Source: a virus. Taken from it: a stretch of 29,158 bases of DNA. Below, in pieces: positions 6,412 through 11,819 of this stretch. Location of the stretch: IMG/VR virus record IMGVR_UViG_3300025138_000234, positions 1-29,158 of that record, one strand, 5' to 3'. The translations under genes and the position numbers were made by a program. Under the pieces are notes generated by a model. That model was not told where the DNA came from. It did not search any database and saw nothing but the letters and a program-made list of their open reading frames with translations. Numbering within the stretch: position 1 is the stretch's first letter; each line of letters starts with the position of its first letter.

Positions 6412-7940
6412 CGCACAGCTCGGACACGATTGCGGGCCAGTACGCCAAGTGCGAGTCAGACCGCTACTCCTATCTGGAGAGAGCGAGGGACTCTGCTAGG
6501 CTGACGATTCCGACCGTCATGCCCGACTCAGGCTCTACGAATAGCCGAAAGTTCCCTACCCCGTACCAGTCTACGGGCGCTCGTGGGGTGGCTAATCTCA
6601 GCTCCGCTTTGTTGATGTCTCTACTGCCCCCTAATGCGCCGTTCTTCAGGCTCGTAATCGACGAGGAAGAAAAGGCGAAGATGAACGCTGTTGATCCCGC
6701 CATCAAGAACGAAGTAGAAAAATCTCTGGCCGACATTGAGCGAGCTGTTGCCAAAGAGATTGAAGTGAACAACATCCGTGTGGGAACCTTCGAGGCCCTG
6801 AGACACTTGGTCGTCACAGGCAACGCTCTGTTGTACTTGCCCGACGAAGGCCCCATGCGGGTCATCCACTTGGATCGTTACGTCATCAAGCGAGACCCGT
6901 CAGGCAACGCTCGCATGATCATCTTGAAAGAGACCGTTGACCCATCGGTTCTTCCTGCGGATATCCGAGATTTTGTCTATGCGGAGAGCGGGGCTTCGGA
7001 AGATACGTGCGACCTGTATACCATGCAGAAAACGCTGGATAACGGGAAGATTGAAGTCGTCCAAGAGGTCAAAGGCAAGATCATTGAAAGCACGTACAAG
7101 CAGTACCCCAAGGACAAGTCCCCGTTTATCGCCCTTCGGATGATGCGGGTGGACGGAGAGAGCTACGGTCGAGGTTACGTCGAACAGTACTTTGGAGATC
7201 TCCAGAGTCTTGAAGGGCTGACCAAAGCCATCGTGGAGGGGGCTGCTGCTTCGGCAAAGGTCCTGTTCTTGGTAAACCCCAACGGGACAACACGAGCGCG
7301 TACGCTTAGTGAAAGCCCTAACGGCGCAATACGTGAGGGAACAGCAGCAGATGTATCGGTACTCCAGACACAAAAAGCGAACGATTTCAGTGTTGCGCTC
7401 AGTGCGACTCAACAGATTAACGACCGTCTCGCGTATGCCTTCCTCCTTACTGAATCAACGATACGTAATGCGGATCGTGTCACTGCCGAGGAAGTCCGAT
7501 TAGTCACTCAGTCCATTGAACGACAGCTAGGCGGCATTTACAGCGTCTTGAGCATGGAGTTCCAGCTCCCACTCGTCAACCGAATGATGGACCGGATGCA
7601 GAAGCAGAAGAAACTTCCGAAACTGCCGAAGGACAAGATAAAGCCCGCAATTGTCACAGGTATTGAGGCTCTGGGACGAGGCAACGACCTTAATCGTCTC
7701 GATATTTACCTCAGTGGTATTGCTCAGATGCTTGGCCCGGAGGCGTTGGGACAGTATATTAACATCAGTGAGTACATGGCTCGTCGAGCGTCTGCACTGG
7801 GCATCGACACTGACGGTCTCGTACGTAGTCCAGAAGAGATGCAGGCAATGGCGCAACAACAACAGGAACAGCAGATGGCTCAACAAGCAGCCCAAGCCGC
7901 TGTTCCTGCGGTCGCGCAGCGTGCGATGAATCAGGAGTAG
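6408..7940 (+). CDS. T7 gp8-like portal (head-tail connector) protein
   Basis: 510 aa (T7 gp8 is 536). N-terminal landmarks match T7 gp8: R-A-R-D-S-A-R-L-T-I-P, then G-A-R-G-V-A-N-L-S-S-A-L-L-M-S-L-L-P-P. The central E-G-A-A-A-S-A-K-V-L-F-L-V-N-P and the late R-V-T-A-E-E-V-R-L-V-T-Q-S-I-E-R-Q-L-G-G-I-Y-S (from about 358) leading to E-F-Q-L-P-L-V are diagnostic of the family. A Gln/Ala-rich low-complexity tail ends the protein. Twelve copies would form the ring at the head vertex through which the terminase pumps DNA and to which gp11 and gp12 attach. Translationally coupled to the gp7.3-like gene; followed two bases later by a small basic protein. Confidence 0.96.
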   Translation: MTHSSDTIAGQYAKCESDRYSYLERARDSARLTIPTVMPDSGSTNSRKFPTPYQSTGARGVANLSSALLMSLLPPNAPFFRLVIDEEEKAKMNAVDPAIKNEVEKSLADIERAVAKEIEVNNIRVGTFEALRHLVVTGNALLYLPDEGPMRVIHLDRYVIKRDPSGNARMIILKETVDPSVLPADIRDFVYAESGASEDTCDLYTMQKTLDNGKIEVVQEVKGKIIESTYKQYPKDKSPFIALRMMRVDGESYGRGYVEQYFGDLQSLEGLTKAIVEGAAASAKVLFLVNPNGTTRARTLSESPNGAIREGTAADVSVLQTQKANDFSVALSATQQINDRLAYAFLLTESTIRNADRVTAEEVRLVTQSIERQLGGIYSVLSMEFQLPLVNRMMDRMQKQKKLPKLPKDKIKPAIVTGIEALGRGNDLNRLDIYLSGIAQMLGPEALGQYINISEYMARRASALGIDTDGLVRSPEEMQAMAQQQQEQQMAQQAAQAAVPAVAQRAMNQE

Positions 7941-7942
7941 AC

Positions 7943-8164
7943 ATGGCTAAGAAAGGTCTTTATGAAAACATCAAGAACAAACGGAATCGCATTGCTGCGG
8001 GATCCGGAGAGACGATGAGAAAAGCCGGTGAGTCAGGACGACCGTCCTCGAAAGACTTTAAGGAATCCGCAAAGACGGCTAAGAAGCCTAAGAAAGCGAG
8101 TCCTAATAAGAAGGTCAGCAAGCCTAAAGAAAAGCGGAAACCCGCAAGAAAGCGAGCTTATTAA
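7943..8164 (+). CDS. Small Lys/Arg-rich protein between portal and scaffold
   Basis: 73 aa, strongly basic. The N-terminus reads M-A-K-K-G-L-Y-E-N-I-K-N-K-R-N-R-I-A-A-G-S-G-E, followed by S-K-D-F-K-E-S-A-K-T-A-K-K and a Lys/Pro/Arg tail. Proteins with this G-L-Y-x-N-I-x-x-K-R-x-R-I-A-A-G-S-G-E beginning are common small unknowns in marine podovirus head clusters as far as I recall. No catalytic motif or membrane segment. ATG two bases after the portal stop; its TAA overlaps the scaffold ATG by one base. Nucleic-acid or head binding is plausible from charge alone. Confidence 0.7.
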   Translation: MAKKGLYENIKNKRNRIAAGSGETMRKAGESGRPSSKDFKESAKTAKKPKKASPNKKVSKPKEKRKPARKRAY

Positions 8165-8958
8165 TGGGTGATTACCAGAAAGTAGAAATTGTTAGAGACG
8201 GCGACCCCGAAGGCGCGGCCCAAGAAGCGGAGATGCAGCAGAGCCTGCAAGCCGAGCTACAACAGCAGCAGGAGGCTCAGCAAGAGCAGCCCGCAGAAGA
8301 GTCGATGATGGAGGAGTCTACGGAATCTCCTGAGCGACCCGAGTGGCTCCCTGATAAGTTCGTCAGCCCGGAAGCCATGGCTAAGGCGTATAACGAGCTT
8401 GAAGGAATGATGTCTCAGTCAAAGCCTGAAGAAACTCAGGAAGGCGAGCTTGAGCCTCTGTCAAATGACGACTTTGCCGCGTTTGGACAAGAGCTTCAGA
8501 TGACCGGAGAAGTATCTGAAGAGTCTAAGCAGCAGATGGTTGACTGGGGTCTCCCAAGGGAAGTTGTCGAAGCTCATATTGCAGGACAGCAGGCCCGCCT
8601 TCAGCTTGAGATTCAGGGCGTCCAGAACGAAGTCGGTGGGTCTGAATCGTATGAGCAGATGATCGAGTGGGCTACGCAGCACCTTGACGAAGCTGACCAG
8701 AACGCGTTTGATCAGGCCGTGACTCAAGGGAACATGGAGCAAATGACGTTTGCTGTTCGCAGTCTTAAGGCTCGATGGGAAGCCTCAGGAGGCCGTAGCG
8801 GTAACCTTATCCAAGGAGACACGAGCGCGGCTCAGTCATACTCGGGCTACAGATCTTTGGCTGAGCTTACGTCGGCCATGAAAGACCCTCGATACAGAGA
8901 CGACCGTGCGTACCGAAAAGACGTAGAGACAAGGCTTGCTAACTCGGACATCCTGTGA
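8164..8958 (+). CDS. T7 gp9-like capsid assembly scaffolding protein
   Basis: 264 aa, acidic and Gln/Glu-rich, helical, without enzymatic motifs. N-terminal Q-rich coiled region (A-E-L-Q-Q-Q-Q-E-A-Q-Q), then P-E-W-L-P-D-K-F-V-S-P-E-A-M-A-K-A-Y-N-E-L-E, which is the characteristic scaffold signature, and a C-terminal L-A-E-L-T-S-A-M-K-D-P-R-Y-R-D-D-R-A-Y-R-K-D-V capsid-interacting helix region. It would direct polymerisation of the capsid protein on the portal and leave before or during packaging. Gene order portal-scaffold-capsid is as in T7, but four small genes intervene before the capsid here. Its TGA overlaps the next GTG start (GTGA). Confidence 0.9.
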   Translation: MGDYQKVEIVRDGDPEGAAQEAEMQQSLQAELQQQQEAQQEQPAEESMMEESTESPERPEWLPDKFVSPEAMAKAYNELEGMMSQSKPEETQEGELEPLSNDDFAAFGQELQMTGEVSEESKQQMVDWGLPREVVEAHIAGQQARLQLEIQGVQNEVGGSESYEQMIEWATQHLDEADQNAFDQAVTQGNMEQMTFAVRSLKARWEASGGRSGNLIQGDTSAAQSYSGYRSLAELTSAMKDPRYRDDRAYRKDVETRLANSDIL

Positions 8959-9314
8959 ACTACGGATGCTTGATGCTTGCGGCCTTGTTACTTGTCGGGT
9001 GTCAGACGACTGTTCCTGTCGAGACTTCGAGAGCCGTTAATCAGCTCAAGGAGTCCGCCGAGTCGGAACCGTTGACGGTACTGTCTGTGACCGGCGGCTT
9101 GTGTCTGATAGCCGGGATGGTACTGCTTGTTGTCACCTCTGGCCGCAAGGGGTGGTATCCGGTAATTGGCGGACTGCTACTCGTGGTCCTGAACTACGTC
9201 GTCGCCCGCTATTCGCACTACTTATTCGCACCGGCCATCGTGTTCACGGGAATGATCAGTGCCGCGTGGACATACAAGACCATCAAACAGATTCTTCTGG
9301 AGAAGAGACAATGA
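8955..9314 (+). CDS. Putative membrane lipoprotein with three transmembrane segments
   Basis: 119 aa. Hydrophobic N-terminus M-L-A-A-L-L-L-V-G-C-Q forms a lipobox-like L-V-G-C (Cys16 with the GTG start), followed by a short polar stretch and then three hydrophobic segments at about 40-62, 67-86 and 90-108, with a basic C-terminus. The GTG start makes a 4-nt GTGA overlap with the scaffold stop; an in-frame ATG six codons later would leave only nine residues before the Cys. The N-region lacks the usual Lys/Arg, so lipidation is not certain. Together with the next gene it forms a membrane pair between scaffold and capsid. A holin, spanin-like or ejection-assisting role is possible but none is demonstrated. 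Confidence 0.7.
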   Translation: MNYGCLMLAALLLVGCQTTVPVETSRAVNQLKESAESEPLTVLSVTGGLCLIAGMVLLVVTSGRKGWYPVIGGLLLVVLNYVVARYSHYLFAPAIVFTGMISAAWTYKTIKQILLEKRQ

Positions 9315-9439
9315 TTATCGCTACCGTATCCGGCTTCTTTGGCACCGCATGGTTCATGGCTCTCATTGCTGTCGGCGGATTTGTCGCAGGCATGTGTTTC
9401 AAGGACTGGTTCTTGAAGCTCATTAGCAAGGGCAGGTAA
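9311..9439 (+). CDS. 42-aa single-pass membrane protein
   Basis: Short gene starting at ATG in an ATGA overlap with the lipoprotein-like gene. One long hydrophobic span (residues 2-29, with G-F-F-G-T-A-W-F-M-A-L-I-A-V-G-G-F-V-A-G) followed by a basic tail F-K-D-W-F-L-K-L-I-S-K-G-R, predicting N-out/C-in insertion. RBS-like GGAGAAGAGA just upstream. Size and layout resemble small phage holins or antiholins, or an accessory to the preceding membrane protein. The same frame is open further upstream, but that part lies under the lipoprotein gene and looks non-genuine. The next ATG overlaps its stop (TAATG). Confidence 0.65.
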   Translation: MIIATVSGFFGTAWFMALIAVGGFVAGMCFKDWFLKLISKGR

Positions 9440-9585
9440 TGGCTAGGAAAATAGGAAAAAAATTTACTCCCCACATGATGTACTCTAAAGCGGGGAAGGC
9501 TGTTAAGGCGACCACGATGAAGAAACACCTTGAACTAAAGGGTAAGGGGTACGGCCATGAGAAGCCCGCTAAAGGGAAGAAGTAG
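9439..9585 (+). CDS. 48-aa basic hypothetical protein
   Basis: Tiny, very basic protein: begins M-A-R-K-I-G-K-K-F-T-P-H-M-M-Y-S-K, continues with K-A-V-K-A-T-T-M-K-K-H-L-E-L-K-G-K-G-Y-G-H and ends in a Lys-rich tail. Start overlaps the previous stop (TAATG) and its TAG overlaps the following GTG by one base, so it is embedded in a coupled chain. No membrane segment or signal. A virion or nucleic-acid-associated role is conceivable from the charge and the head-cluster position. Confidence 0.65.
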   Translation: MARKIGKKFTPHMMYSKAGKAVKATTMKKHLELKGKGYGHEKPAKGKK

Positions 9586-9833
9586 TGGCTAAGCGCCGCG
9601 TCGGCAAGAAGAACATGCCCTGTAACAAGCCGAGAAGGTCTGTGCAGGGTGGCAAGAAGTCTGTCGTCAAAGCCTGCAAGGGTGGTAAAGAAAAGATCAT
9701 CCGGTTCGGCGATGCGAACATGACTATCAAGAAAAGTAACCCGGCGCGGCGGAAGTCTTTCCGTGCGCGTCACAAATGCTCTACTGCCAAGGACAAGTTT
9801 TCGGCCAGATACTGGTCGTGCCGTGCTTGGTAA
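9585..9833 (+). CDS. Basic four-cysteine hypothetical protein upstream of capsid
   Basis: 82 aa, GTG start sharing one base with the preceding TAG. Four cysteines (13, 31, 65, 79) plus H63 could form a metal site or disulfides. The recognisable blocks are M-P-C-N-K-P-R-R, V-V-K-A-C-K-G-G-K-E-K-I-I-R-F-G-D, and R-R-K-S-F-R-A-R-H-K-C-S-T-A-K-D-K followed by S-A-R-Y-W-S-C. Proteins with the K-x-I-R-F-G and S-F-R-A-R-H pattern recur in marine podoviruses and cyanophages near head genes, by my recollection, with no assigned function. It may be a minor head protein or DNA-binding factor; neither is proven. Confidence 0.75.
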   Translation: MAKRRVGKKNMPCNKPRRSVQGGKKSVVKACKGGKEKIIRFGDANMTIKKSNPARRKSFRARHKCSTAKDKFSARYWSCRAW

Positions 9834-9959
9834 GTGATGGCATGTCGAGGAACAATGGTTCCCGGCCTGCTGCGGTGGATAACTGAGACTCCTTAGTTAC
9901 CGAGACAGCCATCACGTTGTTGTCTCTAATTAAAACTTTTAACTACGGAGTAAAGACAA
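9834..9959 (+). promoter_or_regulatory. Structured leader region of the major capsid gene
   Basis: 126 nt without a gene. It holds an 8-bp closing stem GTGATGGC (9834-9841) with GCCATCAC (9908-9915), extended after one bulged A by TGTC (9843-9846) with GACA (9904-9907). Inside are hairpin GGAAC-AATG-GTTCC (9849-9862) and an 8-bp hairpin TAACTGAG/CTTAGTTA with one G-U pair and an ACTC tetraloop (9880-9899). A rival stem GAGACA (9902-9907) with TGTCTC (9921-9926) would exclude the TGTC/GACA extension. Downstream are the near-palindrome TTAAAACTTTTAA (9930-9942) and the capsid RBS GGAG (9947-9950). The late phage promoter expected ahead of a gp10-type gene may lie here, but I cannot identify a consensus. 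Not a tRNA: no T-arm consensus. Confidence 0.6.
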
Positions 9960-11105
9960 ATGTCTTCATCTCAATTTGGCGCACAGCCATCACGTCTAGG
10001 CTCGATTGATTTCGGTGCCGACACGGATGCCCTGTTCCTAAAGGTCTTCAGTGGCGAGGTTCTCACCACATTTGAAGAAAGTAACATCATGATGCCTCTG
10101 CATCGTGTCCGAACGATCACCAGTGGTAAGTCCGCGCAGTTCCCGACCACGGGCGTTGCAGGTGCTGCTTACCACACTCCCGGTGAATCGCTGTTCCACC
10201 AGAACGTGACCAACACGATCTCTGGTAATCAGGATTCTGAGGCTCTTGCTCAGTCCAATGCGAACAAGTATCTTACGAACATGGCCCACTCTGAGGTCAC
10301 GATCGCAATCGACGGTGTTCTTACTTCCTCGGCATTCCTTGCGGATATCGATGAAGCAAAGAATCACTACGAAGTTCGGTCCATTTATTCGACCGAAATC
10401 GGGCGACAGTTGGCTTACACCGCCGACCGCAACCTGATTCAGACCGTGATTGGCGGTGCGCGTAACGCGACCGACCGTTTCGGTAACACGCTTACGGCTG
10501 GCGGTCGTCAGACGTACGGCGGTTGTAAGATCAACTTGGGTGACTCTAGCGCAGCGGGTAACGAGATTGTTCAGGGCGTAGCTGACATTAATACGACGAC
10601 CTGCACTGGCGCACACATCTTGGACGGGATTGCTACGGCAGCCGAGGTTCTTGATGAGAAGAACGTCCCATCAGAAGGGCGTTACTGTCTGCTTCCACCT
10701 TCGCAGTACTACAAGCTGGTCACTGAGAACAACGATGCGCTTAACCGCGACTACGGCAACGACGGTAATGGTTCCATTGCTTCCGGTGTCATCGTCTCGG
10801 CTTACGGCGTTCGCATTCTTAAGTCCAACCACGTCCCGACTTTGCAGACCTATGCCATCTCAACTGACCCTGCGGTCAACAACGATGTGTCAGGGGTTGC
10901 GGATGCGGGTTACGACGGTGACTTCAGAGATACTGTCGGCTGCGTCTTCCAGACGGAAGCTGTCGGTACGGTGAAGCTGATGGATCTGTCTATGGAGTCT
11001 GAGTACTACATGGATCGACTCGGAACGCTGCTCATGGCTAAGTACGCTATGGGCCACGGCGTTCTTCGTGCAGAAGCCTGCATCGAAATCGAGTGCGACA
11101 CCTGA
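9960..11105 (+). CDS. T7 gp10-like major capsid protein
   Basis: 381 aa (T7 gp10A is 345), HK97-fold capsid protein family of T7-like phages. Visible landmarks: D-A-L-F-L-K-V-F-S-G-E-V-L-T-T-F-E near 27-43, G-K-S-A-Q-F-P-T-T-G, the I-D-E-A-K-N-H-Y-E-V-R-S region, P-P-S-Q-Y-Y-K-L, and V-G-T-V-K-L-M-D-L near the end. It forms the icosahedral shell on the scaffold and portal. ATG follows GGAG (9947-9950). It has its own structured leader and is followed by a strong terminator, so transcript levels can be set separately from the tail genes. No gp10B-type frameshift extension is evident after the stop. Confidence 0.93.
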   Translation: MSSSQFGAQPSRLGSIDFGADTDALFLKVFSGEVLTTFEESNIMMPLHRVRTITSGKSAQFPTTGVAGAAYHTPGESLFHQNVTNTISGNQDSEALAQSNANKYLTNMAHSEVTIAIDGVLTSSAFLADIDEAKNHYEVRSIYSTEIGRQLAYTADRNLIQTVIGGARNATDRFGNTLTAGGRQTYGGCKINLGDSSAAGNEIVQGVADINTTTCTGAHILDGIATAAEVLDEKNVPSEGRYCLLPPSQYYKLVTENNDALNRDYGNDGNGSIASGVIVSAYGVRILKSNHVPTLQTYAISTDPAVNNDVSGVADAGYDGDFRDTVGCVFQTEAVGTVKLMDLSMESEYYMDRLGTLLMAKYAMGHGVLRAEACIEIECDT

Positions 11106-11143
11106 TTGATTCTGCTACACTGGTAGACATGAGTCTCCATTCG

Positions 11144-11179
11144 GGGGTCGTCCTTGCTTTGCAGGGGCGGCCCCTTTTT
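11144..11179 (+). terminator. Strong intrinsic terminator after the capsid gene (T-phi analogue)
   Basis: GGGGTCGTCC (11144-11153) pairs with GGGCGGCCCC (11165-11174), with two G-U wobbles; inside it, T-G wobble and TGC/GCA extend the stem to about 14 bp closed by TTT, and it is followed directly by five T's (11175-11179). It lies 38 nt after the capsid stop and upstream of gp11, matching the place of T7's late terminator T-phi after gene 10. Partial read-through would explain how the downstream tail genes, which have no obvious separate promoter here, are still transcribed. Confidence 0.9.
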
Positions 11180-11187
11180 CATACCTT

Positions 11188-11201
11188 GGGAGGAACATAT
11201 G
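11188..11201 (+). promoter_or_regulatory. Ribosome binding site deciding the gp11 start
   Basis: GGGAGGA at 11188-11194 precedes ATG 11199 by about 5 nt. The frame is also open from a TTG at 11154, but that lies inside the terminator stem, so the ATG is the real start. Confidence 0.85.
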
Positions 11202-11819
11202 GCACTTAACAGAGCCACTGAACTTGAAGCAGTCAACACGATGCTCTCGGCTGTCGGAGAGCCTCCCATCAACTCTCTGGATGCCCAGAAGAATGCGGAC
11301 GCTGCGATTGCTCGAAACATTCTGAAAGAAGTGAACCGCGAGATCCAAACTCACGGATGGCACTTCAACACTCAGAGAGACGTGTCGTTTAGCCCGGACT
11401 CCACTACCAAGGAGATCCTTGTAGGCGACAACGTTGTTCGTATTGATATTGACATGACTTCTATCGGAACGAGCTACGACGAAAGAGACGTTACGCAGCG
11501 AGGAGACAAGCTGTTTGATCGCAGAAGTAACACGTACGAGTTCACGAGCGACGTAAAAGCTACTGTCACGTACCTGTTCGACTGGGACGAGCTTCCAGAG
11601 CCATTTAAGAACTACGTCACTGTTCGATCTGGTCGTATCTTCCAAGACCGAATGGTCGGTTCTCAAGCTCACCACGGCTTCTCTCAACAAGACGAAGCCC
11701 GCGCCCTAGCTCTCCTTAAAGAGTTTCAGTCAGACACGGCTGACCACAGCATCTTTGACCACTACGACATCTACAGGATCGTCGCACGTCCTGACGCGAT
11801 TCGCACGAGGTCCACTTAA
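11199..11819 (+). CDS. T7 gp11-like tail tubular protein A
   Basis: 206 aa (T7 gp11 is 196). N-terminus A-L-N-R-A-T-E-L-E-A-V-N-T-M-L-S-A-V-G-E-P-P-I-N-S-L is the family signature, with the G-W-H-F-N-T-Q-R-D-V block and the late R-S-G-R-I-F-Q-D-R-M-V-G-S segment. Twelve subunits would form the adaptor ring between the portal and the gp12 nozzle. The translation start follows a strong SD directly after the capsid terminator. The last base overlaps the gp12 ATG (TAATG). Confidence 0.93.
   Translation: MALNRATELEAVNTMLSAVGEPPINSLDAQKNADAAIARNILKEVNREIQTHGWHFNTQRDVSFSPDSTTKEILVGDNVVRIDIDMTSIGTSYDERDVTQRGDKLFDRRSNTYEFTSDVKATVTYLFDWDELPEPFKNYVTVRSGRIFQDRMVGSQAHHGFSQQDEARALALLKEFQSDTADHSIFDHYDIYRIVARPDAIRTRST

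Noticed and set aside
9101-9310. Upstream extension of the 42-aa membrane protein frame
   Set aside because: It overlaps the lipoprotein-like gene completely and has an unlikely composition; the ATG at 9311 with the ATGA junction is the natural start.
9834-9915. Cloverleaf-like structure considered as a tRNA
   Set aside because: The 8-bp end stem is tempting, but there is no GTTCRANNC T-loop, no D-loop consensus and no anticodon arm at the right distance.
10038-10616. 192-aa minus-strand frame opposite the capsid gene
   Set aside because: Covered by a confident capsid gene; composition looks like a reverse-complement artefact.
11129-11209. 26-codon open frame through the terminator
   Set aside because: No RBS, runs through the terminator stem and overlaps the gp11 start; no sign of coding.
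11115-11690. 191-aa minus-strand frame across the terminator and gp11
   Set aside because: Antisense to a confident gene and to the terminator hairpin; no start signal.
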